A stretch of DNA of 9,898 bases from Methylovirgula sp. (GCA_025356505.1 JANXSV010000361.1:1-9898), one strand, 5' to 3'. Shown: positions 1-6,737, counted from the first letter of the stretch. Program-made: numbers and translations. Notes: generated by a model not told the origin, from the sequence alone.

Positions 1-87
1 GCCAAACCAAGCAGCCATACTGCTGCGTAGGTTTCCGGTTCGGGCGTTTGGACAAACGTTTAGCCAATTAAAAAGACCTAAAAACAT
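1..87 (-). other. Doubtful leftward open frame running off the left edge
   Basis: On the minus strand a frame opens at an ATG at 87 and stays open for 29 codons to the window edge. A second in-frame ATG lies at 18 (reads MAAWFG to the edge). It could be the beginning of a gene divergent from the helicase, with the AT-rich stretch 60-120 as its promoter region. Against this, neither ATG has a convincing Shine-Dalgarno sequence, the codons between 87 and 18 are poor in third-position G/C compared with the real genes here, and 29 codons can be open by chance. The protein is not recognised. Treat as a possibility only. Confidence 0.15.
45..58. repeat. Short inverted repeat CGTTTG-GA-CAAACG
   Basis: Two perfect 6-base arms (45-50 and 53-58) are separated by GA. 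The spacer is too short for a good RNA hairpin, and only TTT follows on the plus strand, so a terminator is unlikely. A protein-binding site upstream of a possible divergent gene is conceivable. No regulator is recognised. Confidence 0.3.
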
Positions 88-235
88 CGAATCAATAAGT
101 AAAATTACCTAAATGATGCAAGTGACTTAGCGCGGTTACAAATTTTCTTTAGGGCCGGGATTGGCATGGTTCAACTTCGACATGGCATTTGCCACAAAAA
201 TACGCTAACCACACAGCAATTGCGGCAAACCGGCA
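88..235. other. Non-coding upstream region, no clear promoter seen
   Basis: This stretch separates the left edge from the helicase leader. It is AT-rich to about 150 and then more mixed. It holds a short palindrome, TGGCA-TT-TGCCA (183-194), and two copies of TGGCAT that start 21 bp apart (162 and 183). I found no convincing -35/-10 pair, no sigma-54 GG-N10-GC pattern and no coding frame with a start and ribosome binding site. The helicase promoter most likely lies here by position, which is inference. Confidence 0.4.
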
Positions 236-259
236 GGCGGATTGAAAAGTCAATCCGTC
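236..259 (+). other. Strong hairpin in the helicase leader
   Basis: The arm GGCGGATTGA (236-245) pairs with TCAATCCGTC (250-259) across the loop AAAG. This gives ten pairs, nine Watson-Crick and one G-U. No T-run follows on either strand, so it is not an intrinsic terminator. It ends one base before the TTG at 261 and 37 bases before the preferred ATG at 297, so it would sit in the 5' untranslated mRNA if transcription starts upstream. A role in stability or temperature-dependent translation of the helicase message is possible but unproven. Confidence 0.55.
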
Positions 260-296
260 GTTGCACGGCGCATCCTCGAAAGCTTTGACACTCTTC

Positions 297-2153
297 ATGA
301 CATTTCCTTCCGTTCATCCTGCGCTTGATCGCGCTTTAGTTGCCCGTGACTACCTTGAGCCAACCCCCGTTCAGTTTGCTGTGTTGGAGGCCAAAGCCGG
401 TGCGCGAGATCTGCTCGTTTCCGCGCAAACGGGCTCCGGCAAAACCGTGGCTTTCGGCTTGGCCATGGCTCACGACATTTTGGGCGAGACAGAAACCCTC
501 GCCCGCGCCGCGGAGCCGCTCGCTCTCATCATTGCTCCCACGCGTGAATTGGCCCTTCAGGTGCAGCGGGAACTCTCGTGGCTCTATGGCAAAAGCGGTG
601 CGCGGATCGTTGCCTGCGTCGGTGGCATGGATGCCCGCGCCGAAGCCCGCGCCATGAATGCCGGTTGCCATATCGTTGTTGGCACCCCGGGCCGCCTTCG
701 GGATCATTTGCAACGCGGCCAGCTCAACACGTCGAAACTTGCCGCTGTTGTGCTTGATGAAGCTGATGAAATGCTTGATCTCGGCTTTCGTGAAGATCTG
801 ACCTTCATTCTGGATGCCACTCCCGAGACGCGCCGTACATTGTTATTTTCGGCCACGCTGCCAAAAGAAATTGTCGCGCTTGCCCGCACCTATCAAAAAG
901 ACGCGCTGCGAATTGACACTCTTGTTCGCAATGCTGCTCACAGCGATATTGAATATCGCGCCATACGCATCGCGCCAAACGAGATGGAACATGCGGTCGT
1001 CAACGTGCTGCGCTTTTTTGACAGCACCGCGGCACTGGTTTTTTGTGCCACGCGTGATGGCGTGCGTCATTTGCAAGGCGCGTTGCAAGAGCGCGGTTTT
1101 ACCGCTGTAGCCTTGTCAGGCGAGCTTACACAGAATGAGCGCAGTCATGCGTTGCAGGCCCTTCGTGATGGCCGCGCCCAAGTTTGCGTCGCGACAGATG
1201 TCGCTGCCCGCGGCCTAGATTTGCCTGATCTTGGTCTGGTCATCCATGCCGATCTGCCAAATAACAAAGAAACGTTGCTGCATCGCTCCGGCCGCACAGG
1301 CCGGGCAGGCAAAAAGGGCATTTCTCTGTTACTGGTGTCTTACCCCCGCCGTCGCCGCGCCGAAGCCTTGCTGCAAACCGCCGGCGTTAGCGCCACATGG
1401 TCAGGCCCGCCAACCGCTGCCGACATTCGCCACCGTGATCAGGAACGCATGCTGAAAGATCCGGTCTTTTCAGAAACGCCTTCAGAAGACGATGCCGCTT
1501 TGGCTCAGCTGCTCTTGGCTCAGCGTTCGCCCGAAGAACTCGCGCGTGCGCTGGCCCGTATGTTCAGCGCACGACTGCCCGCGCCGGAGGACCTGTTCGA
1601 GGGTCCGCAGCAGTCCGAGCGCCCCGAAAAGTCACGCCGGGATCGGGAGCCGTCTCGTCATGATCCGTTACATTCCGATGGTCCGCAAATGCGCACCAGT
1701 GGCACGGGTGAATTTGTCTGGTTTAGGCTCAATATTGGCCGGGACAACAATGCTGACCCGAAATGGTTGCTGCCGATGATTTGCCGTGCTGGCCACGTCA
1801 CCAAGCCGGATATCGGCGCAATCCGTATTTTCGATACCGAAACCCGTTTCGAAATTGCCGCGCATCTGGCGACACGCTTTGCAGCAGCATCTCGTGAAAG
1901 CAAAGAAAAAGGCGTCAAGATCGAAGCGGCGACTGGCGATATGCCGGAACGGCGTCCCCGCAAAGGCCCGCACGGCCTCGGAGGCGGAGACAGCCAGCTC
2001 GCGGCTGGAGATCGGCCGCCGTTCAAAGGTGAAAAACCGCGTCGTTTTCAGGATAAAGGCGGCCCGCACCGCAAGGGTGGTGCGCCAAAGGGTGATGGTT
2101 CAAAAGGGGCTGCACCGCTCTCAAAACGTCCGCGCCCGAAAGATATTCCTTAG
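297..2153 (+). CDS. DEAD-box ATP-dependent RNA helicase with DbpA-type RNA-binding domain
   Basis: This cytoplasmic ATP-dependent RNA helicase probably remodels structured RNA in ribosome assembly or mRNA turnover. From the ATG at 297 it has 618 residues. The full motif set is visible: Q motif PTPVQ 22-26, motif I AQTGSGKT 43-50, Ia PTRELALQ 81-88, TPGR 130-133, DEAD 154-157, SAT 185-187, VATDVAARGLD near 298-308, HRSGRTGRAG 329-338. Residues about 472-535 (from FVWFRLNIG) match the DbpA/CsdA RNA-binding fold, and a Gly/Lys/Arg/Pro-rich basic tail follows to the end. The frame also opens at a TTG at 261 (12 extra residues). I prefer 297 because MTFPSVHPAL fits the usual start of alphaproteobacterial relatives and the TTG abuts a hairpin. 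Neither start has a good Shine-Dalgarno sequence. Family certain; I cannot separate DeaD, DbpA and RhlE-like naming by sequence alone. Confidence 0.95.
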   Translation: MTFPSVHPALDRALVARDYLEPTPVQFAVLEAKAGARDLLVSAQTGSGKTVAFGLAMAHDILGETETLARAAEPLALIIAPTRELALQVQRELSWLYGKSGARIVACVGGMDARAEARAMNAGCHIVVGTPGRLRDHLQRGQLNTSKLAAVVLDEADEMLDLGFREDLTFILDATPETRRTLLFSATLPKEIVALARTYQKDALRIDTLVRNAAHSDIEYRAIRIAPNEMEHAVVNVLRFFDSTAALVFCATRDGVRHLQGALQERGFTAVALSGELTQNERSHALQALRDGRAQVCVATDVAARGLDLPDLGLVIHADLPNNKETLLHRSGRTGRAGKKGISLLLVSYPRRRRAEALLQTAGVSATWSGPPTAADIRHRDQERMLKDPVFSETPSEDDAALAQLLLAQRSPEELARALARMFSARLPAPEDLFEGPQQSERPEKSRRDREPSRHDPLHSDGPQMRTSGTGEFVWFRLNIGRDNNADPKWLLPMICRAGHVTKPDIGAIRIFDTETRFEIAAHLATRFAAASRESKEKGVKIEAATGDMPERRPRKGPHGLGGGDSQLAAGDRPPFKGEKPRRFQDKGGPHRKGGAPKGDGSKGAAPLSKRPRPKDIP

Positions 2154-2194
2154 GTCGAGGCTGGGAGACATAGAGTGCAGGCACAGGCAATCAT

Positions 2195-2629
2195 ATGAGC
2201 GCTGACAGTTTGGCCGAATTGGTCTGTGCCCACCTCTGGGCGCGCGACAGTGCGGCGCAAGCGAGCGGCCTTATTCTCTCTCAGGTCGCGTCGGGGCAGG
2301 CGGAAATCCGGTTGCAGGTCACAGACGGCTGCCTGAATAGCCTCGGTATCTGCAACTCCGGCGTCATCTACACTCTAGGCGACACCGCTTTGCTCTATGC
2401 TGCCAATTCGCATAATCGTCGTACGGTCACCCAGAGCGCCACGATTACATATCTCGCTCAAGCAAAGGCCGGAGATATGCTCGCCGCGACCGCACGCCAA
2501 ATCAGCCGTTCGGGCCGAAGCGCCACATATTGCGTTGATATCCGCACGTCGCACGATGTGCTGATCGCGCAAATGCTCGGCCAAACCCGCACAGTGCGCG
2601 GAGAGTGGCTGCAAAGCTTCGCGCCGTAG
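2195..2629 (+). CDS. PaaI-like hotdog-fold thioesterase
   Basis: The 144-residue protein resembles PaaI, a cytoplasmic tetrameric hotdog thioesterase that hydrolyses acyl-CoA esters, in E. coli hydroxyphenylacetyl-CoA type substrates. The central stretch NSLGICNSGVIYTLGDTA followed by AANS aligns with the PaaI helix that normally reads CHGG-x6-AD. The catalytic-type Asp is kept (D63), but the HGG triplet is replaced by N54-S55-G56. The later region TVTQSATITYLAQAKAGDML matches the family's second strand and its substrate-tunnel region. Length is normal for the family. It starts 41 bp after the helicase stop; AGG lies 7 bases before the ATG, a weak ribosome binding site. No other phenylacetate-pathway gene is nearby, so a general or housekeeping thioesterase role, or a non-catalytic one, is as likely as a paa role. 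Confidence 0.8.
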   Translation: MSADSLAELVCAHLWARDSAAQASGLILSQVASGQAEIRLQVTDGCLNSLGICNSGVIYTLGDTALLYAANSHNRRTVTQSATITYLAQAKAGDMLAATARQISRSGRSATYCVDIRTSHDVLIAQMLGQTRTVRGEWLQSFAP

Positions 2630-2642
2630 CTCGCCGAAGCGC

Positions 2643-2658
2643 GTTGCACATATGCAAC
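2643..2658. repeat. Inverted repeat GTTGCA-CATA-TGCAAC
   Basis: Perfect 6-base arms (2643-2648 and 2653-2658) flank CATA, 14 bases after the thioesterase stop codon. No T-run follows, so it is not a standard terminator. Size and position, 180 bp before purU, would suit a dimeric regulator's operator. No regulator is identified. Confidence 0.35.
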
Positions 2659-2753
2659 TTCAGTGGCCTCTGCCATCCGCCTTGTGCACTGGGTAAAAGC
2701 GTTCGGCGGTTTGTCTGAGGGCATTGCGGCGTTGTGATCGCATTTCATGTCTG

Positions 2754-2778
2754 TTTTTGGCAAGTTGGTTGCTAAAAA
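2754..2778. repeat. Stem-loop sequence in the purU leader
   Basis: TTTTTG-GCAA (2754-2763) can pair with TTGC-TAAAAA (2769-2778) around GTTGG, with one G-T pair. The T-run is on the 5' side and the A-run on the 3' side on both strands, so it lacks the downstream U-tract of an intrinsic terminator. The rest of the 210-bp gap between the thioesterase and purU holds no gene I can support and no riboswitch family I recognise. Confidence 0.3.
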
Positions 2779-2827
2779 ACAGGCTTCCTTTTTGCGTCAT
2801 TACCGCGCACAACCGCTTCGCTGCTTC

Positions 2828-2834
2828 AAGAGGA
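2828..2834 (+). promoter_or_regulatory. Ribosome binding site AAGAGGA deciding the purU start
   Basis: AAGAGGA ends five bases before the ATG at 2840. The frame is open further upstream to an ATG at 2747, but that ATG has no Shine-Dalgarno sequence and would add 31 residues unlike the family. This site therefore fixes the purU start. Confidence 0.8.
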
Positions 2835-2839
2835 CTTCC

Positions 2840-3691
2840 ATGGCTCAGGATTTTATACTCACGCTTTCGTGTCAGGATCGTCCGCGTATTGTCGCGACGG
2901 TGACCACGGCTCTGGCGGATCTTGGCGCTAACATAGCCGAAAGTGCGCAGTATTGGGATCGGTCCACCAACCGCTTCTTCATGCGCATCGCCTTCGAAAC
3001 GTCGGGTCAGGTCAACGAGGGCCAGATACGCGAGGGTCTGAACCCCGCCATCACCACCTTCGGGATGGACATTTTTCTGCGCAATGCGTCCCAATTGCCG
3101 AAGGTTATTATCATGGTCTCAAAATTTGACCATTGCCTGCAACACTTGCTGTATCAAATGCGCGTGGAATGGCTTCGTGCGCAGGTTGTGGCGGTCATCT
3201 CCAACCATGAAGACAGCCGTGCTTTCGTCGAAAGCCAAGGTATCCCGTATCACCACATTCCGGTCGACAAAAACAACAAACTCGCTCAAGAGCAGCAGCA
3301 GCTGAAAATTGTCGAAGATACAGGCGCGGAGCTCATTGTTCTGGCGCGGTATATGCAAGTTTTGTCGGACAGCTTGTCCCAAAGGCTCGCAGGCCGCGTC
3401 ATCAACATTCACCACTCGTTCTTGCCAAGTTTCAAAGGTGCCAAGCCCTATCATCAGGCATTTGATCGAGGCGTAAAACTCATCGGTGCCACCGGACACT
3501 ACGTTACCGCAGATCTTGACGAAGGCCCGATCATCGAGCAAGAAAGCCAGCGGGTGACCCATGCGCAAACGGCGGATGATCTGGTCGCTGTTGGCCGGGA
3601 CACGGAAAGCCGTGTCTTGGCGCGCGCGGTAAAAATGCATCTTGAGAGCCGCGTCCTGCTGAATGGTCGCAAGACCGTGGTTTTCGCCTGA
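2840..3691 (+). CDS. purU: Formyltetrahydrofolate deformylase
   Basis: PurU hydrolyses 10-formyl-THF to formate and THF in the cytoplasm, supplying formate and returning free folate. The protein is 283 residues, normal for the family. An N-terminal ACT domain (about 5-80) carries the family pattern ANIAESAQYWD and RFFMRIAFE. The formyltransferase domain follows (about 87-275) with the catalytic Asn-x-His in NIHHSFLPSF (N189, H191) and the Asp of TADLDEGPIIEQ (D227). The ACT-domain loop normally reads CPDxxG, but here it reads CQDRPR, with Arg16 replacing the conserved Gly, which may alter control by glycine or methionine as known in E. coli PurU. folD follows after 12 bp, indicating co-transcription. 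The identification is firm; the allosteric change is inference. Confidence 0.95.
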   Translation: MAQDFILTLSCQDRPRIVATVTTALADLGANIAESAQYWDRSTNRFFMRIAFETSGQVNEGQIREGLNPAITTFGMDIFLRNASQLPKVIIMVSKFDHCLQHLLYQMRVEWLRAQVVAVISNHEDSRAFVESQGIPYHHIPVDKNNKLAQEQQQLKIVEDTGAELIVLARYMQVLSDSLSQRLAGRVINIHHSFLPSFKGAKPYHQAFDRGVKLIGATGHYVTADLDEGPIIEQESQRVTHAQTADDLVAVGRDTESRVLARAVKMHLESRVLLNGRKTVVFA

Positions 3692-3703
3692 AAGCTTGGA
3701 CAT

Positions 3704-4570
3704 ATGACAGCCCGCATTATTGATGGAAAGGCCTCCGCGGCCTCGCTTACTGACAAAGTGGCGTCGGATACAGCCGCGCTCATGTCGCGTAGCGGGATTC
3801 AGCCGGGGCTCGCTGTCGTCATTGTTGGCGAAGATCCCGCCAGCAAGGTCTATGTGGCGAACAAGGGCCGTATGGCTAAGCATTGCGGATTTTTGTCGAT
3901 TGAACACAAACTTCCCGGTTCAACCAGTGAAGCAGATTTGCTGGCGCTGGTATCGGCGTTGAATGCCGATGCCAAGATTCACGGCATTCTGGTGCAACTT
4001 CCGCTGCCCAAGCATGTGGATGCAAGCAAAATCATTCAGGCCATTCATCCCGATAAGGATGTGGATGGGTTCAACGTCGTCAATGCTGGCCGAATTGCCA
4101 CCGGAGTGCCCGGCGGCTACGCCCCTTGTACTCCAGCCGGGTCGATGCTTTTGATCCGTCAATGCCTGGGAGATTCGCTCGCAGGGTTGAACGCAGTTGT
4201 CCTGGGGCGCTCGAACATCGTCGGCAAGCCGATGGCGCAGCTTTTACTGGCTGCGGACTGCACCGTTACGATTGCCCATTCGCGCACCACAAACCTGCCG
4301 GATGTTTGTAGGCAGGCGGATATTCTTGTTGCCGCGGTCGGACGGCCGGAAATGGTCAAAGCGGATTGGATCAAGCCGGGCGCAGTGGTTATCGATGTCG
4401 GGATAAATCGCATCGCGGCTGCGGATGGTAAAACCCGCCTTGTTGGCGATGTTGCTTATGAAGAGGTGGCGGCAGTTGCCTCCGCAATCACGCCCGTCCC
4501 CGGCGGCGTTGGCCCGATGACCATTGCAATGCTGATGGTGAACACCCTGCGCGCGGCCAGCGCTGCCTAG
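3704..4570 (+). CDS. folD: Bifunctional methylene-THF dehydrogenase / methenyl-THF cyclohydrolase
   Basis: FolD is a cytoplasmic homodimer that oxidises 5,10-methylene-THF with NADP+ and hydrolyses the methenyl product to 10-formyl-THF, feeding purine and formyl-Met synthesis. The 288-residue protein has the expected length and signatures: YVANK with Tyr50 and catalytic Lys54, GILVQLPLP with Gln98, PDKDVDGF with Asp121, PCTPAG 141-146, the nucleotide-binding GRSNIVGKP 168-176, and [11 protein letters not shown] 263-273. It starts 12 bp after purU with only a weak TGGA ribosome binding site. Together they form a route from methylene-THF to formate. Its TAG stop directly abuts the stop codon of the leftward EamA gene, with no room for a dedicated terminator, so its transcript probably runs into that gene antisense. 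No key residue is missing. Confidence 0.97.
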   Translation: MTARIIDGKASAASLTDKVASDTAALMSRSGIQPGLAVVIVGEDPASKVYVANKGRMAKHCGFLSIEHKLPGSTSEADLLALVSALNADAKIHGILVQLPLPKHVDASKIIQAIHPDKDVDGFNVVNAGRIATGVPGGYAPCTPAGSMLLIRQCLGDSLAGLNAVVLGRSNIVGKPMAQLLLAADCTVTIAHSRTTNLPDVCRQADILVAAVGRPEMVKADWIKPGAVVIDVGINRIAAADGKTRLVGDVAYEEVAAVASAITPVPGGVGPMTIAMLMVNTLRAASAA

Positions 4571-5446
4571 TCAGGCGTGCTGACGGCTCTCGAGCCAGGC
4601 GTTGATTGCGCCGCTCATAGCAATTAGCGACATCCCGAGGATAGCAAGGCCCGTTGGAACGCTTCCCACCACCAGAAATCCTAAAATTCCAGCGAATAAC
4701 AACTGCGCATAGTTGAAGGGTGCCACGCGAGAGGCAGCTCCTCCGCGATAGGCCGCGATCATCGCGACATTTGCGAGGGCTCCGAAGATGCCGCTCACCA
4801 TAATGGGATAGGCTTCGGACACACCGGGCCACACCCAGACAAATGGCATGAAGCCGAGCAGTACAACGAACCCGACGAGCGCTGAATAGGTCAGCGTCGT
4901 GTCCGGGTGTTCACCATGCATATGCCGGATCAGCATTACGGTGCCGCTCGAAAACGCCGCGGCGGCCAACGGAAGCAGCGATGCCCATTGAAAAGCGCTC
5001 GTTCCCGGTTGCACGATGATAAAAACCCCGATCAAGCTTATCGCCGCCACAAGCCACCTGCGCGCTCCGACATGCTCTCCCAAAAACCATACCGACATCG
5101 CCATGGTAATAACCGGACCGCAAAAGGCCACGCCGGTCGCGTCGCCGATGGTCATGCTCTTGATGCCGACAATGAAGGTAATACCCGAAAAAACAGCGAG
5201 TAGCCCGCGCATAACCTGCCACTTCAAAGCGCGAGTCGAAAGCGAGGCGAAGGTGCGCCCGCGCAGCCAAAACGGCAGAAACGCCACAAATACCAGCCAC
5301 CGCAAAAAAGTGACCTCCAGCGCGGGCAGTGTTTTGGTCAGCACCTGTGCATAAACATCAGAAATGGCGAAACACAGCGCAGTAAGCACAATCGCCCCGA
5401 TTGCGCGCAGAATATTCGATGGGGGTAGGGTAGCAGCCGCGGTCAT
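4571..5446 (-). CDS. EamA/DMT-superfamily inner-membrane permease
   Basis: This is a polytopic inner-membrane protein of the drug/metabolite transporter superfamily (RhaT/EamA type), likely an exporter or facilitator of a small metabolite; the substrate is unknown. From the ATG at 5446 it has 291 residues, and the hydrophobic pattern fits ten membrane helices as two EamA repeats (roughly residues 12-145 and 155-288). Repeat one has the family-typical FLRW after helix one and FLGEHVGARRW near its end. Repeat two has AYRGGAASRVAPFNYAQLLF, but the following motif reads VVGSVP where relatives commonly have an acidic residue (GE or GD). The frame also opens at ATG 5458, but that codon follows a terminator-like T-run with no ribosome binding site, whereas 5446 has CAGG five bases upstream. 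It lies tail to tail with folD, stops abutting. Confidence 0.9.
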   Translation of the reverse strand: MTAAATLPPSNILRAIGAIVLTALCFAISDVYAQVLTKTLPALEVTFLRWLVFVAFLPFWLRGRTFASLSTRALKWQVMRGLLAVFSGITFIVGIKSMTIGDATGVAFCGPVITMAMSVWFLGEHVGARRWLVAAISLIGVFIIVQPGTSAFQWASLLPLAAAAFSSGTVMLIRHMHGEHPDTTLTYSALVGFVVLLGFMPFVWVWPGVSEAYPIMVSGIFGALANVAMIAAYRGGAASRVAPFNYAQLLFAGILGFLVVGSVPTGLAILGMSLIAMSGAINAWLESRQHA

Positions 5447-5458
5447 AAAAACCTGCAT

Positions 5459-5486
5459 GAAAAAGCGCCCAAATCACTTCGGGCGC
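5459..5486 (-). terminator. Intrinsic terminator-like hairpin before the EamA gene
   Basis: On the minus strand GCGCCCGAA (plus 5478-5486) pairs with TTTGGGCGC (plus 5465-5473) around the loop GTGA, giving nine pairs including one G-U, and TTTTT follows at once (plus 5464-5460). This is a textbook Rho-independent shape with a GNRA-type loop. It sits about 70 bases after the oxidoreductase stop, so it probably ends the sugar operon. It is also 13 bases before the preferred EamA start, so any EamA transcript starting upstream must read through it, which would make it an attenuator. On the plus strand no T-run follows. Confidence 0.75.
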
Positions 5487-5506
5487 CTAGGGGAAACTCT
5501 CACAAC

Positions 5507-5522
5507 TTGATCGATCGGTCAA
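5507..5522. promoter_or_regulatory. Candidate operator palindrome TTGAT-CGATCG-GTCAA
   Basis: This 16-bp dyad has one mismatched pair and contains CGATCGGTCAA, similar in style to TetR-family operators built on ACCGATCGGT-like cores. On the minus strand it contains TTGACC, which could be a -35 box for the EamA gene, though I see no good -10 about 17 bases on. It lies in the 70-bp gap between the oxidoreductase and the terminator-like hairpin. No regulator gene is in the window. Assignment is inference. Confidence 0.3.
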
Positions 5523-5556
5523 CGTGATGCGTCAGACTTCGACCGCATCTTTCGCC

Positions 5557-6693
5557 TTATGACTTGGCCAGATCAGTTCCTTGCTTATGATTAAGCCGTG
5601 GCGGGCGAACCTCGCGCTTTGCCAAAACTATAGGCTTCCTTTTCTCGCCGGAGATAAGGATGGCCTCCAGTACCTCCAGCACGTGTAGAGCAAGCTCGCC
5701 GGAGGCGCGCGCGGGTTCACCCCGCTCGATTGCTGCCGCCATATCGGCGATGCCAATGACGCGGAAGTTCGCAAATTTTGGTTCCGTAGCGGGCCAGTTG
5801 ATTTTTCCGAACGTTTCGTCGGCTGTCGCCATCGCCTGCCATTCGGCACCGGCTTCCGAGAGTTCAACATGGCCACCATAAAAATTCGGATCGGGCAGTC
5901 TCAGACTGCCCAGTGTTCCGTGAATTTCGATAGGGGCGCAGCCATGCTTCCAGACGTCCCAACTGAATGTTGCCACAACATTCGCCCCGCCTGCAAACTC
6001 CAAAATTGCCATCGCCGTGGTCGGCGTTGAAGGCACGATTTTTTCACCCTTACGCGGACCTTCTGCGCTTATCGTACGAAAAGCGTTGCCGATGGCCGTC
6101 AGCGCCGTAACTTTTGCTACTGGGCCAAGCAGGTTGACCAGTGCGGTGATGTAATAGGGGCCCATGTCAAGCACGGGTCCGCCGCCTGGCTGATAGAAAA
6201 AGTCAGGGCTGGGATGCCAGCTTTCCGGCCCGTGTGCCATCAAAAACGCCGTCCCTGCCACCGGCTTGCCGATTTTGCCGTCATCAATGAGACCACGTGC
6301 AAGTTGCCCGCCCGCTCCTAGAAAAGTATCAGGGGCCGAGGCGAGATGAAGCCCTTTTTCGGCGGCCAGCTTTACCAGAGCCCTGCCTTTAGCCGCCGTA
6401 TGCGACAGCGGCTTCTCGGTGAACACGTGTTTTCCGGCTTTGAGCGCTGCTGCCGAGACCTCGTAATGCGCATTAGGCACGGTGAGGTTTACCACGATGT
6501 CCACGTCTTCGCGGGCCAGCAGCTGCTTGACGGACAGCGCTTTAACGCCAAATTGCGCAGCCCGCTTTTCAGCATTTGCATGCAGCGCATCAGCGCATGC
6601 CACTAACTTCAACCGTTTGAACAGAGCAGTATTCGAAAAATAGATTTCCGAGATATTGCCGCAGCCAATGATACCAACGCCAAATGTGCGCAT
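5557..6693 (-). CDS. Gfo/Idh/MocA-family NAD(P)-dependent oxidoreductase
   Basis: This predicted cytoplasmic dehydrogenase acts on a sugar, polyol or keto-sugar; the family includes glucose-fructose oxidoreductase, inositol dehydrogenase and MocA. The 378-residue protein begins with a Rossmann nucleotide-binding motif (GIIGCGNIS, residues 7-15). Residues 91-95 (FTEKP) carry the family's active-site lysine (K94). The substrate domain has GGGPVLDMGPYY, with D176 kept and Tyr180 at the position that is His in inositol-dehydrogenase-like members; Tyr also occurs in glucose-fructose oxidoreductase relatives. There is no signal peptide. The start at 6693 has GGAG about 11 bases upstream. It lies 44 bp after the isomerase gene and is the last gene of the ABC operon, ending about 70 bp before the terminator-like hairpin. 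It probably oxidises the imported sugar or its derivative. Exact substrate unknown. Confidence 0.92.
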   Translation of the reverse strand: MRTFGVGIIGCGNISEIYFSNTALFKRLKLVACADALHANAEKRAAQFGVKALSVKQLLAREDVDIVVNLTVPNAHYEVSAAALKAGKHVFTEKPLSHTAAKGRALVKLAAEKGLHLASAPDTFLGAGGQLARGLIDDGKIGKPVAGTAFLMAHGPESWHPSPDFFYQPGGGPVLDMGPYYITALVNLLGPVAKVTALTAIGNAFRTISAEGPRKGEKIVPSTPTTAMAILEFAGGANVVATFSWDVWKHGCAPIEIHGTLGSLRLPDPNFYGGHVELSEAGAEWQAMATADETFGKINWPATEPKFANFRVIGIADMAAAIERGEPARASGELALHVLEVLEAILISGEKRKPIVLAKREVRPPRLNHKQGTDLAKS

Positions 6694-6737
6694 TTGAATT
6701 TAACTCCAGAGTGGCGGCCTCGCGCCTTGCGAAAAAA

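Noticed and set aside
162..194. Two TGGCAT copies 21 bp apart and the palindrome TGGCA-TT-TGCCA, considered as a sigma-54 promoter or operator pair
   Set aside because: The GG-N10-GC spacing is absent, and six-base repeats are expected by chance in a stretch this long.
261..296. TTG start at 261 adding 12 residues to the helicase
   Set aside because: It directly follows a strong hairpin and gives a non-family sequence; ATG 297 gives the normal beginning. Not fully excluded, since neither start has a good ribosome binding site.
1668..2069. 133- and 122-codon minus-strand frames (and a 139-codon plus frame 1786-2205) over the helicase C-terminal region
   Set aside because: They shadow the DbpA-type domain and basic tail in other frames, have no domain pattern and no ribosome binding sites.
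2747..2839. 31-residue N-terminal extension of PurU from the ATG at 2747
   Set aside because: There is no ribosome binding site at 2747, while AAGAGGA precedes the ATG at 2840, and MAQDFILTL matches the usual PurU beginning.
3119..3907. 262-codon open frame on the minus strand across purU and folD
   Set aside because: It lies opposite two confidently identified genes, has no recognisable motifs or domain pattern, and long antisense frames are common opposite G+C-biased coding DNA.
4574..4620. Short GC-rich dyads just past the folD stop (GGCTC-TC-GAGCC and GGCG...CGCC), considered as a folD terminator
   Set aside because: Stems are only four to five pairs, there is no T-run after them on the plus strand, and they lie in the EamA coding sequence.
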